Shown here one piece after another: positions 27,126 through 35,152 of a DNA stretch of 35,152 nucleotides (its first letter is position 1; every line of letters starts with the position of its first letter). A program made the position numbers and the translations under genes. Below the pieces are notes generated by a model. That model had not been told where the DNA came from, ran no database searches, and was given only the letters and a program-made list of their open reading frames with translations. This DNA is from Deltaproteobacteria bacterium (GTDB taxonomy: Bacteria; Desulfobacterota; Binatia; UBA9968; JAJDTQ01), in contig JAPOPM010000119.1 of the NCBI GenBank assembly GCA_026712905.1, forward strand, positions 1-35,152, in the 5' to 3' direction.

Positions 27126-27147
27126 TGATACCAATATATTGGATTCA
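27126..27147. promoter_or_regulatory. 22-bp palindrome in the znuC-znuA divergent region, candidate Zur-type operator
   Basis: The core CCAATATATTGG (27131-27142) is a perfect 12-bp palindrome flanked by TGATA and ATTCA, so the outer TGA/TCA also pair. Only two base pairs of 11 are mismatched. It lies between znuC (start 27094) and znuA (start 27208), where the Zur box sits in E. coli, but the sequence is not the enterobacterial consensus. Confidence 0.6.
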
Positions 27148-27207
27148 CTCTCGTGTGGGAAACTCCTTTCCCGTTCGCGGGGGAAGCATCTGACTCAAGG
27201 GGTGGTC

Positions 27208-28137
27208 ATGAAAAACTTGATCTGTGGAGCGGTTCTGCTTACCTGTGCGGCCTTTGTGTCGTCCCCCGCCCAAGCTGCGGATCGGGTCGTGGCGACGTTC
27301 AAGCCGGTGCATTCACTGGTGAGCGCGGTGATGGCTGGGGTGGGCGAGCCTTACCTGATCATGCGCGGCGCCGAGTCACCGCACACTTACCGCATGCGCC
27401 CGTCCGACGCCGGGGTCATCGGCAAGGCCCGCGTCATTTTCATGATCGGTGAACTCACGGAGACGACCCTGGCCGGCCCCATCCGCAAGCTCGGCCGCAA
27501 GGTCCGGGTGGTGGAGCTGGCCGAAGCGCCCGCGCTGGTGCGCAGGCCGCTGCGCACGGGCGGGGCTTTCGAAGACGATGATCACGGGCCTGCCCACGGG
27601 CACGGACACGACGACGAATTCGACATGCACGTGTGGCTCGACCCGGTGAACGCCGGGTGGATGACGCTGGCCATCGCCCGGGCGTTGTCCGAAACCGATC
27701 CGGCCAACGCCGCCAGGTACGACGCCAACGCGGACGCGCTGATCACCCTCCTGGAGGCCTTGCAGGGGGAGCTGGCCGCGGAGCTGGCGCCGGCGCGGAA
27801 GAAACCCTTCATCGTGTTCCACGACGCCTATCAGTACTTCGAGAAGCGCTTCGGGCTGACCGCCGTGGGCTCGGCCGTGGTCAGCACCAACCGGACGCCG
27901 GGCGTCCGGCGCGTCCGCGAGCTGCGCCGCAAGGTGCGCGAGCTCGGCGTGGTGTGCGTGTTCGCCGAGCCGCGCTACGATCCCCGTTTCGTCAGGCTCA
28001 TCACCGAAGGTACGGATGCGCGCGCCGGCACCGTCGACCCCGCCGGCATGATGGTAAAGCCCGGCCCCGAGATGTACTTCAGCCTGCTGCGCAACATGGC
28101 CGCCTCCTTCAAGGCCTGCCTGACGCCGTCGGGTTAG
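27208..28137 (+). CDS. znuA: Zinc ABC transporter substrate-binding protein ZnuA
   Basis: I use the ATG at 27208 (MKNLICGAVLLTCAAFVSSP), which starts a clear signal peptide cut after AQA/ADR; 29 upstream in-frame codons lack a signal. The 309-residue protein has ESPHTYRMRPSD, a short His-rich loop (HGPAHGHGHDDEFDMH), VWLDP and FHDAYQYFEKRFGLTA. It also has the ZnuA-specific pair of cysteines in VVCVFAEPRYDP and SFKACLTP (a disulphide in E. coli ZnuA). This is the most typical zinc-binding protein of the three in the window. Its stop overlaps the convergent carboxyltransferase gene by 4 bp. Confidence 0.94.
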   Translation: MKNLICGAVLLTCAAFVSSPAQAADRVVATFKPVHSLVSAVMAGVGEPYLIMRGAESPHTYRMRPSDAGVIGKARVIFMIGELTETTLAGPIRKLGRKVRVVELAEAPALVRRPLRTGGAFEDDDHGPAHGHGHDDEFDMHVWLDPVNAGWMTLAIARALSETDPANAARYDANADALITLLEALQGELAAELAPARKKPFIVFHDAYQYFEKRFGLTAVGSAVVSTNRTPGVRRVRELRRKVRELGVVCVFAEPRYDPRFVRLITEGTDARAGTVDPAGMMVKPGPEMYFSLLRNMAASFKACLTPSG

Positions 28138-29597
28138 GACGCGCTCCGCGAGAGATCGAGGGCGAACCCCTCGTTGCGCACGCGGATGTGTGCGTAGTCC
28201 CCGCGCTGGGTGAAGCCTTCCACCAGGCGGGTCACCGGCGCGCTGTCGAAGGGGTAGTCCCGGGGCGGACCGGCGGCGCGCATGGTGTCGATCTCGCCCT
28301 GGGTCAGGAAATAGCGCAGCAGCAGCTCCTCGTCCGACACCCCCGGTCCGCCGTACCGGGAGCGCAGTTCCTGGATGGTGGGCTCCGGCGGCTCCCACGC
28401 CGCCAGCTCCCGGGCGCGCGGGCACGCGAGGATGCGGTCCTTCACGTCCGGGTCCATGGAGTCGCGGCCTTCCCGGCCCCAGCGCCCCAGAGCGTAGAGG
28501 ATGATCTGGTCGGTGATCTCCTTGTAGCGCTCGCCCACGATCATGTTGATGGCCGCCTGGCTGCCCACGAACTGGGACAGCGGCGTCACCATGATCGGGT
28601 AGCCCAGCTCCTCGCGCACCCGCACCACCTCTTCCAGCGCCCGTTCCATGTGACCGCCCAGGCCCACCCGGGCGAGCTGGTGGCGCAGGTTGGAGATCAT
28701 GCCGCCGGGCACCTGGTGCAGGTACTGGCTGTAGTCGTATTCCACGGGCGCGCCGATGGGGAATCCCTCGCGCCGGGCGATTCCGTAGAAGTACTCGGAC
28801 ACGGGCCGCACCACTTCCTCGTCCACCGCGGTCTCGTAGCCCAGGCTGCGCGCGTTGGCGGCGACGTTGAAGAGCGACGGGTTGGACGAGCCGTTGGCCA
28901 GGGGCGGCAGCGCGGTGTTGATGATGCGCACTCCCTGCTTGATGGCTTCGAGGGCGCACAGGGGTCCAAGGCCGGTGGTGCAGTGGGTGTGGAACTCCAG
29001 CGGGATGTCGCCGATGTTCGCCTTGATGAGCGGCACCAGCGCGCGCGTGCGGTCCGGCGTCAGCAGACCTCCCGGGTCCTTGAAGCAGATCCGCACAACC
29101 GGCACCGTCGCCGCTTGCCGCGCTCGCTCGGCGAAGTACTCGTCGGTATGCTTGGGCGACACCGAGTAGATGATGTTCAGGATGGGCTCGAGGCCGGCTT
29201 CGGTGGCGATGCGCACCGTCTTGCGCCACCCCGCCACGTCGTTCCACTCGTCGGAGATGCGCCCCTGGCGCACGCCGTTGGCCGCCATGCGCTCCAGGAA
29301 GATGCGCTGGATGACCTCCGGCGTGAGCTCGAAGCCGTTGCGGCCGCCGATGATCACCCGCAGCGGCGTCTCGCGGATGACCCCGGCCACCAGCCGGATA
29401 CGCTCCCACGGGTCCTCGTGCAGCTCGCGCACGCACTTCTTGATGTGCGAGCTGGACATCAGCTCCATGCCCCGGAAGCCCGCCCGGTCCATGCGCTCGC
29501 CCACCGCCAGCATCATCCCGGTGCGCATGGATTCCGCCCACAGGCTCTGGTGGCCGTCGCGCAACGTCGTGTCCACGAATTCGATGGGTTCCATCAC
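28134..29597 (-). CDS. Carboxyltransferase-domain protein (pyruvate carboxylase / oxaloacetate decarboxylase alpha-like)
   Basis: The start ATG at 29597 follows AAAGGAA. The 487-residue protein starts IEFVDTTLRDGHQSLWAESM, the HMGL-like TIM-barrel metal site of biotin-dependent carboxyltransferases. It continues with RICFKDPGGLLTPDRTRALV (with the conserved Lys) and LEFHTHCTTGLG (metal-binding HxH). The PYC_OADA region follows (PGGMISNLRHQLARVGLG, VTPLSQFVGSQA). It ends after the small carboxyltransferase-associated region and has no C-terminal biotin lipoyl domain or MKM motif, so a separate carrier protein would be needed. Neither carrier nor biotin carboxylase is in the window. Confidence 0.87.
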   Translation of the reverse strand: MMEPIEFVDTTLRDGHQSLWAESMRTGMMLAVGERMDRAGFRGMELMSSSHIKKCVRELHEDPWERIRLVAGVIRETPLRVIIGGRNGFELTPEVIQRIFLERMAANGVRQGRISDEWNDVAGWRKTVRIATEAGLEPILNIIYSVSPKHTDEYFAERARQAATVPVVRICFKDPGGLLTPDRTRALVPLIKANIGDIPLEFHTHCTTGLGPLCALEAIKQGVRIINTALPPLANGSSNPSLFNVAANARSLGYETAVDEEVVRPVSEYFYGIARREGFPIGAPVEYDYSQYLHQVPGGMISNLRHQLARVGLGGHMERALEEVVRVREELGYPIMVTPLSQFVGSQAAINMIVGERYKEITDQIILYALGRWGREGRDSMDPDVKDRILACPRARELAAWEPPEPTIQELRSRYGGPGVSDEELLLRYFLTQGEIDTMRAAGPPRDYPFDSAPVTRLVEGFTQRGDYAHIRVRNEGFALDLSRSAS

Positions 29598-29633
29598 GGT
29601 TCCTTTCTCTCTTCGCCGGTCATTCCGTCACTT

Positions 29634-29980
29634 CCTCCGTCATTCCCGCTTTCCAGGCTGTGTCAATGAAACAGAGCCCCCTCGAGTCGTCATTCCCGCG
29701 GAACAGGCTGTGCCAAAACTCGCGAGGCAACGGTCCCCCGAGGAGTCATTCCCGCGAAACACACCATGTCAAGACTCCGCCTGGCCACGAGACGGCACCG
29801 CCACCCCAAATCGTCATTCCCGCGAAAGCGGGAATCCAGGCGGGGTGAGGCGGGGAAACAGGCTCGTTTCAGCCCCTCTCCGCCCCTGGATTCCCGCTTC
29901 CGCGGGAATGACGATTCCGGGGGGTGGCGCCAATTCTTGTCCGGACGACGTTTAGACACAGCGTGTTTCGCGGGAATGAC
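29634..29980. repeat. Composite repeat block: three secondary units and one full palindromic element
   Basis: Three secondary units (ATTCCCGCGGAACAGGCTGT type) at about 29638-29790 precede a full element (about 29806-29920). Its arms contain TCGTCATTCCCGCGAAAGCG and the complement. A tail (29921-29980) with GGCGCCAATTCTTGTCCGGA matches sequence at the SBP gene 5' end near 7170. No gene is seen in 29598-29991. Confidence 0.9.
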
Positions 29981-29991
29981 GGAGGGAAGGG

Positions 29992-31449
29992 TTACTCCTC
30001 CCCCGCGGCGTTGCGGCCGGCGATGCGGCCGAAGGCCAGCACCTCGGTCAAGTTGCTGGCGCCGGGATAGTTCTGGGACCACATGGAGCCCAGTTCGCCG
30101 GCGCTGTACAGGCCCTGGATGGGACGGCCCCAGGCGTTCAGTACCTGGGCGCGGGCGTTGCGCCGGGGGCCGCCCTGGGTGTTGAACAGGCTGGGCCACA
30201 GGGCGGCGCCGTAGAACGGGGGGTGCGCCAGCGGCCTCAGCGTGTCGGGGGAGCGTCCGAGGGCTTCGTCGCGGCCTCCGGCGCAGGCCTTGTTGTACTC
30301 GTCCACGGTCCGTTCCAGCGCGGCCGGGTTCAGGTCCAGGGCGGCGGCCAGGGCTGCCGGGTTCTCGCCCTGCTTGATCCAGCCCTTCCCCACCTCGGCG
30401 GCGTTGTCGTCGCTCCAGCGGTAGTGTTCGGCCACGGCGCCCCTTCCGGTATTGGCCACCGGGCCGGCCGCTCGCGTCGCCTCGTCGAAGACCACGTAAC
30501 AGGGCACCCGCGGGCGCTCCATGGTCTCCAGGTCCAGCTCGGTCACCAGCGAGCCCACCGCGTGGGCGTCCATGGCTGTTTCGTCCACGAAACGGCGCGC
30601 GTTCCGGTCCACGTAGATGAAGCCCGGACCCGGCATGGCATGGATGACGGCGCCGTCGAAGCCGTCCACGCGGTAGCCGAAGCCCGCGGCCACGGCGTTC
30701 ATGTGCCACAGGGACGCGCCCGCGTCCAAGGCCAGGCGGATGCCGTCGCCCGTGTGGCCGGAGGCGCCCAGCGACCAGAACCGCTGTCCCAGGAACTGGA
30801 GTTGCATGTCGGGGTCCCGTTCATAGCCGCCGCAGGCGAGGATGACGGCCTTGCGCGCCTGGATGACGATCTCCTCGCCGCCCCGGCGCGCGGTGAGTCC
30901 GGTGACCGCGCCGTGGCTGTCGCGCAGAAGCCGCACGGCGGGGCACTGGAACAGCACCGGGATGCAGCGCTCGTCCACGTTCCGGTCCAGCAGCTCCCAC
31001 AGGTCGCGGCCGTTGGCTGTGGTGTCGCCCTTGACCCGGAGCCGGGGGCCGACGCCGTCCGCGCCGGGTTGCTCGGGCGAGGCGGCGCCGGTGGGATAGA
31101 CGGGGTAGCTCGCGGGCGCGGCCTGGAGCGGGTCGACGACCACGTCGCCGCCGAGGGAGCGCAGCCACGGCTCGTTGTCGTGGCTCTCGCGCACCAGGGT
31201 CTCGATGACGTCCGGGTCGGTGGCGCCGCCGCACAGGAACGTGATGTGCTCCACGGCGCGTTCCACGGCGCCGAATGTGCGCACCGAGCCGGAGGAGAGG
31301 CGCGTGTTGCCGCCGCCCGCGGCGGCTTTCTCCACGATCAGCACCTTGGCGCCGAGGTCGGCGGCGGTAATGGCCGCCGCGGCGCCGGCGCCGCCGTAGC
31401 CCACCACGGCCACGTCGGTCTCGCGCGACGACACCATGGCCTTGCTCAT
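29992..31449 (-). CDS. FAD-dependent oxidoreductase, fumarate reductase/succinate dehydrogenase flavoprotein family
   Basis: This 485-residue protein has an N-terminal dinucleotide fold (VAVVGYGGAGAAAAITAADL, GxGxxG) and an Ser/Gly-rich FAD segment (GGGNTRLSSGSVR). It also has AVILACGGYERDPDM and a C-terminal GLYSAGELGSMWSQNYPGASNL, the FAD-ribityl contact. It resembles the soluble group that includes tricarballylate and 3-ketosteroid dehydrogenases. Substrate unknown. It starts 13 bp after the stop of the carbon-nitrogen hydrolase, so the two form an operon. Confidence 0.9.
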   Translation of the reverse strand: MSKAMVSSRETDVAVVGYGGAGAAAAITAADLGAKVLIVEKAAAGGGNTRLSSGSVRTFGAVERAVEHITFLCGGATDPDVIETLVRESHDNEPWLRSLGGDVVVDPLQAAPASYPVYPTGAASPEQPGADGVGPRLRVKGDTTANGRDLWELLDRNVDERCIPVLFQCPAVRLLRDSHGAVTGLTARRGGEEIVIQARKAVILACGGYERDPDMQLQFLGQRFWSLGASGHTGDGIRLALDAGASLWHMNAVAAGFGYRVDGFDGAVIHAMPGPGFIYVDRNARRFVDETAMDAHAVGSLVTELDLETMERPRVPCYVVFDEATRAAGPVANTGRGAVAEHYRWSDDNAAEVGKGWIKQGENPAALAAALDLNPAALERTVDEYNKACAGGRDEALGRSPDTLRPLAHPPFYGAALWPSLFNTQGGPRRNARAQVLNAWGRPIQGLYSAGELGSMWSQNYPGASNLTEVLAFGRIAGRNAAGEE

Positions 31450-31462
31450 GGCGGGGTCACTC

Positions 31463-32512
31463 TCATTCCGGCTTCACCAGGCGGCCTTCCTTCACCAGCC
31501 GCTCGATGATCTTGCGTGCCTCGGCGCGGGTCTCGACGGTGTCCTGCAGCTTGCGGTCGCTCCAGCCGTCGTTGGGCCAGCGCTTGGCCTTGGCGTAGAC
31601 GGGCGCGTACATGTCGCTGCGCAACTCGATGAGGAAGTTCCACACGTGGCCCGAGTCGGTCATGCGCGTGCGCTCCCAGCGCAGGTTGTCGATGTCCACC
31701 ATGCCGGTGACCACCGCCTCGCCGGGGGCGTTGGCCGACGCCTGCACGTGGCCCATGTAGTCGATGAGCTGGGTCATGCCGCGGTAGCCGCCGGTGGGCC
31801 GGTTGGAGCCCACGAAGGCGCCGCAGTTGACCGACAGGAAGTAGCACAGGTTTTCGTAGGCGCGGGCGCGCCGGAGCACGTCCCAGGCCTCGCCCTCGGG
31901 GGCGTAGGGCTCGGCGGTGGGATGGATCAGCAACTCGGCGCCGCGCAGGGCCAGGCAGCGGGCCATCTCAGGGAACACCACGTCGGTGCAGGTGAGGCAC
32001 CCCAGCCGGCCGATCTCGGTGTCGGCCACCGGGAACATGGCGTCCTCGCCGTAGCGCTCGGTGTACTCGGTGTAGACGTCGCCGGGTCCGGTGTAGGTGG
32101 TGTTGAGGTTGTTGGGGCCGTTGTTCTTCCGGTACTTGAGGACGATGTTGCCGTCGGGGTCGATGATGAAGCTCGTGTTGAACAGGCGCCCGGGCCACTC
32201 GTCGTCGCGCTCATAGAGGTTGCCGGCGATGTGACAGCCGCGCTCCCGCGCCTTGCGCGCGATCTGATCGGTGACGTCGCCGGGAATGGTCTCGGCCAGG
32301 GCGAGCCACTCGTCCACCGAGCGCGGCCGGTACTGGCCGATGATGCCGTACTCCGAGAACACCGCCAGCTTGACGTCGCCCAGGCGCAACGCGGTCCAGT
32401 CCAGCAGCTCGAAGATGCGCCCGAGGTTCTCGTCGATGATCGCGTTGCGTTCCTTGGGTTCGACGATGACCCGGGTCTGTTGCTGAATCAGTGCGACTCG
32501 ATACGGTCTCAT
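31463..32512 (-). CDS. Carbon-nitrogen hydrolase (nitrilase superfamily)
   Basis: The ATG at 32512 follows GGGAGGAT; the four-codon-longer frame has no ribosome site. The 349-residue protein has the catalytic triad: Glu in VFSEYGIIGQ, Lys in VLKYRKNN and Cys in GCLTCTDVVFPE. The ELLIHPTAEPYAPEG and GAFVGSNRPTGGYRGMTQLI blocks are typical of amidases of aliphatic amides or carbamoyl compounds. It probably hydrolyses an amide. It lies with a flavoprotein (downstream) and a PuuE-like deacetylase (upstream), suggesting use of an amide- or ureide-type nitrogen compound. Confidence 0.9.
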   Translation of the reverse strand: MRPYRVALIQQQTRVIVEPKERNAIIDENLGRIFELLDWTALRLGDVKLAVFSEYGIIGQYRPRSVDEWLALAETIPGDVTDQIARKARERGCHIAGNLYERDDEWPGRLFNTSFIIDPDGNIVLKYRKNNGPNNLNTTYTGPGDVYTEYTERYGEDAMFPVADTEIGRLGCLTCTDVVFPEMARCLALRGAELLIHPTAEPYAPEGEAWDVLRRARAYENLCYFLSVNCGAFVGSNRPTGGYRGMTQLIDYMGHVQASANAPGEAVVTGMVDIDNLRWERTRMTDSGHVWNFLIELRSDMYAPVYAKAKRWPNDGWSDRKLQDTVETRAEARKIIERLVKEGRLVKPE

Positions 32513-32522
32513 GAATCCTCCC

Positions 32523-32640
32523 ACGTTGTGTCAATACTCCGCTTGGAAGCGGGAAAGACGATTCGTAACGCTTCCGTCTCACGAGTTTGACACAGCCTGT
32601 TCCGAGGGGATGACGATACGGGGCGTCGGCCTCACCCCGT
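32523..32640. repeat. Degenerate secondary repeat units
   Basis: Two diverged units (TGTGTCAATACTCCGCTTGG and GAGTTTGACACAGCCTGTTC) form an imperfect inverted pair, but the main palindromic arms are missing. The block lies between the deacetylase and carbon-nitrogen hydrolase genes. Confidence 0.7.
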
Positions 32641-32666
32641 GCTCACGCGGAGTCCTGGCACAAGCG

Positions 32667-33563
32667 CTATGTGCTGTTCACCGTTTCCAGGTACCACTCC
32701 GCCATTTCCTCGCGCTTGGGATACCACACTCCGTCGAAGGTTTTCACGTAGTCGACGAACTCGCGCAGGGCGCGGATGGCGTAGGCCTGGCCCATGACGT
32801 GGGGGTGCATGCCCACGTTCATGATGCGGCCGCTCTCGGCGCCTTCGAGGTAGAGCTGGTCGAACTGCTCCTTGAACAGGTCCAGCGCCTGGGAGGTGGT
32901 GCGGCCGCCGCGGGAGAACACCGCGAAGTCGTTGACGTCGTTGGAGTAGGGAATGCACACCAGCGGGCCGTGGCGCGTGTTGAGGAGATAGGGCTGGTCG
33001 TCGTTCAGGTAGTCCGCCTGGAACAGCAGACCCAGGTCCTTCAGGATGTGCGGGGTTTCGTGGGTGCTCCGGAGCGACGACGACAGCCACCCCCGCGCCG
33101 GCCGCCCCACCGCGTCGGCGTACACGTCGAGGGTGCGTTGGATGATCTCGCGCTCCTTGTCCGGCTGGTAGGCGTAGTAGGTGAGCACGTCGTTCTGGGC
33201 GTAGTTGTGCGCCAGGATCTCCCAGCCGCGCTCGTTGACGGCGTCGATGATGCGCCGGCGCTCGATGCCCGTGAGCGCGTTCATGGTGCAGGTGGCGGGC
33301 ACCCCGGCCTTGTCGAACACGTCGATGATGCGCCACACGCCCACGCGCTGCCCGTACTCGCGCCAGGTCCAGTTGGCGTAGTCCGGAACGTTCCCCGGAA
33401 TCGCGTGGGGAATGGTCGCCGGCCCGCCGGGATAGAGCGGCTCCTCGCTGTCGCGGGTGATCTCCCAATACTCGATGTTGATGGTGAAGATCATGGCCAC
33501 CCGCGCGCCGTCGGGCCAGCGCAGCGGCGGTCGGTCGGGAAGGGCGACGTAGTCGTAGAGCAT
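32667..33563 (-). CDS. Polysaccharide deacetylase-family hydrolase (PuuE/allantoinase-like)
   Basis: The start is the ATG at 33563 behind AAGGAG; a 76-codon longer frame is not supported. The 298-residue protein resembles the NodB-fold cyclic-amidase subgroup: VAMIFTINIEYWE in place of the usual TFDDG, an N-terminal YVALPDRPPLRWPDGARV, GVPATCTMNALTG, GWEILAHNYAQND and RGWLSSSLRSTHETPHIL. Members include the cofactor-independent allantoinase PuuE and cyclic imidases, so hydrolysis of a cyclic ureide is possible. It is upstream of a carbon-nitrogen hydrolase on the same strand, consistent with a two-step C-N bond breakdown. Confidence 0.85.
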   Translation of the reverse strand: MLYDYVALPDRPPLRWPDGARVAMIFTINIEYWEITRDSEEPLYPGGPATIPHAIPGNVPDYANWTWREYGQRVGVWRIIDVFDKAGVPATCTMNALTGIERRRIIDAVNERGWEILAHNYAQNDVLTYYAYQPDKEREIIQRTLDVYADAVGRPARGWLSSSLRSTHETPHILKDLGLLFQADYLNDDQPYLLNTRHGPLVCIPYSNDVNDFAVFSRGGRTTSQALDLFKEQFDQLYLEGAESGRIMNVGMHPHVMGQAYAIRALREFVDYVKTFDGVWYPKREEMAEWYLETVNST

Positions 33564-33775
33564 GGCGGACTCCTTGTGGGGTTGGATCGGGTCGGGAACG
33601 TCGGAAGAGGGTAGCATTTCCCGTCCGGTACGTCCTGAGCAGGGCGGTTGCGGCCGGTCTCCCCCGCGCGGGATTGCTTGGTGCGATGGCATGACCGGCG
33701 TAAAAAAGCGGAAGCGGTGCACGTTTGCGCACATCTCGCCACACGTGCACAATGACCGCAGGAGGTGAGAAACAC

Positions 33776-34306
33776 ATGCGACGATTTCCAATCAAGGCGC
33801 GGGCATTCGCGGTGGCGCTGCTCATGGCCTTCGCGGTCATGGCGGCGGCCGGGAACGCCGCGGCCTCGCTGGTGGGCAAGCAGGCGCCGGAGTTCACCAA
33901 CGACATCTGGGTCAACTCCGAGCCCCTCAGGCTCAAGGACCTCAGGGGCAAGGTGGTCCTGATCGAGTTCTGGACCTACGGCTGATACAACTGTGTCAAC
34001 ACACTCCCATCGTTGGTGGGATGGCACCAAGAATACGGCCCCCGGGGCCTCGTCGTCGTGGGAATCCACTCGCCGGAGTTCTCCCACGAGCATTCACTGG
34101 AAAACGTCAAGAGAGCCTGCAAGGAGCTGGGAATCAAGTTCCCGGTCGCGCAGGACAACGACTTCGCCACCTGGAAACGCTACGGAACGCGCTACTGGCC
34201 CACCCTTCATATCATCGACAAGAAGGGCGTGATCCAGTACACGCGCTTCGGCGAAGGTGGCTACGACGAGATGGAGGAGATCATCCAGCGGCTGCTGGAC
34301 GAGTAG
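33776..34306 (+). CDS. Probable selenocysteine-containing thioredoxin-like (TlpA/DipZ-type) periplasmic protein
   Basis: A strong AGGAGGTGA (33760-33768) precedes the ATG. Reading through an in-frame TGA at 33983-33985 gives a complete 176-residue protein. It has a signal peptide (about 1-30), then a thioredoxin-fold domain with LVGKQAPEFTNDIWVN, KVVLIEFWTYG-U70-YNC73-VNTLP, GLVVVGIHSPEF, FPVAQDNDFATWKRYGTRYW, the cis-Pro in YWPTLHIID and an FGEGGYDEMEEII ending. From memory, relatives have FWTYGCYNC, so U70 replaces the nucleophilic Cys. A hairpin downstream fits a bacterial SECIS. Standard gene calling would split it into 33776-33985 and 34013-34306. A nonsense mutation of a Cys codon is the alternative. 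Convergent msrA ends 7 bp away. Confidence 0.8.
33983..33985 (+). other. In-frame TGA, predicted selenocysteine codon
   Basis: The codon is at the first position of the CxxC redox motif (TGA-TAC-AAC-TGT). The frame and homology continue without other stops for 106 codons to a TAG at 34304-34306. Confidence 0.75.
34005..34021 (+). promoter_or_regulatory. Candidate bacterial SECIS hairpin
   Basis: TCCCA (34005-34009) pairs with TGGGA (34017-34021). An inner T-G wobble and a C-G pair leave a GUU apical loop at 34012-34014. The loop starts with G and is 26 nt after the TGA, within the distance and loop rules usually given for bacterial SECIS elements. The stem is short, so structural support is moderate. 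Confidence 0.55.
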
Positions 34307-34313
34307 CTTCGCG

Positions 34314-34958
<645 letters not shown>

Positions 34959-35040
34959 CGGTTTCTCCTTTCGCCAGGAACCGCGCGCGTCGCGATTCTC
35001 CGATCTCTTAACCCAAGTTTAACATAGGTAAATGAAAGTC

Positions 35041-35068
35041 ATTATAATTCGGGGGGTTAGCGGGTCGA
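35041..35068 (-). promoter_or_regulatory. Sigma-70-like promoter of msrA
   Basis: On the minus strand TCGACC (35068-35063, 4/6 match to -35) is followed after 16 bp by a perfect TATAAT (35046-35041). The site lies 83 bp upstream of the msrA start in a clearly AT-rich stretch (35010-35150). Confidence 0.6.
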
Positions 35069-35152
35069 TTTTTTTCTTCTGGCACTACATTCTGGTGTCT
35101 TAACGATAATACTGAGAGTTCAGACGGTCAACTTTTTGATGCCGCCGGGTGC

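Noticed and set aside
33986..34010. CTGTGTCAA after the TGA resembles the secondary repeat unit
   Set aside because: Only nine bases match, and the codons (YNCVNTLP) are conserved family residues, so the similarity is chance.
33765..34232. Other frames overlapping the thioredoxin-like gene, raising a frameshift instead of a Sec codon
   Set aside because: Homology before and after the TGA lies in the same frame, so no shift is needed. Only a stop substitution or Sec explains the pattern.

Overview
This is a high-GC bacterial chromosomal window with Gram-negative features: periplasmic binding proteins, SCO and Cox11 copper chaperones, and HflK/HflC membrane proteins. It carries many intergenic palindromic repeats and a gene mix of UbiD-type decarboxylase, amidohydrolase, nitrilase-type amidase and fumarate-reductase-like flavoprotein. 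I infer an uncultured deltaproteobacterium-, Tectomicrobia- or Binatota-like lineage; nothing here fixes the taxon. There is no rRNA, tRNA, CRISPR array or phage module that I can see.

Layout. Positions 1-2500 hold, on the minus strand, a SCO-type copper chaperone and an unusual secreted protein with a Cox11 domain joined to two other domains. Positions 2800-5550 hold a minus-strand unit of amidohydrolase, metal ABC ATPase and metal ABC permease. Positions 5600-6170 are repeats only. Positions 6177-10947 hold a 1200-residue fused ABC exporter (CydDC-like) followed by a metal-binding protein whose 5' end is interrupted by a repeat. Positions 11173-13761 (plus strand) are an iron block: Fe(III)-binding protein, bacterioferritin and a DtxR-family regulator. 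Positions 13762-15050 hold a di-haem peroxidase remnant, a repeat and a higBA toxin-antitoxin pair, followed by a DMT permease and a UbiD-family decarboxylase.

Positions 17625-25279 are the most striking stretch, all on the plus strand: a second SCO protein, a Cu/Zn-efflux-type permease fused to an HflK-like SPFH domain, HflC, a second HflK-like protein, and then a complete metal ABC importer with a His-rich binding protein behind an AT-rich promoter. Positions 25558-28137 hold a znuCB/znuA set in the divergent arrangement known from E. coli, with a palindrome between the divergent genes. Positions 28134-33563 (minus strand) hold catabolic enzymes: a carboxyltransferase, a flavoprotein, a carbon-nitrogen hydrolase and a PuuE-like deacetylase. 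Positions 33776-34958 hold a thioredoxin-like gene with an in-frame TGA where the first CxxC cysteine should be (probable selenocysteine), convergent with msrA.

How the genes fit together. More than half of the genes concern metal import, efflux, storage, sensing or copper delivery to haem-copper oxidase, so the window reads as a metal-homeostasis island. A dispersed palindromic repeat family (translated as VIPAKAGIQ / PLDSRFRGND when read through) sits in many of the gaps between transcription units. It has expanded into tandem arrays twice and has entered one coding sequence.
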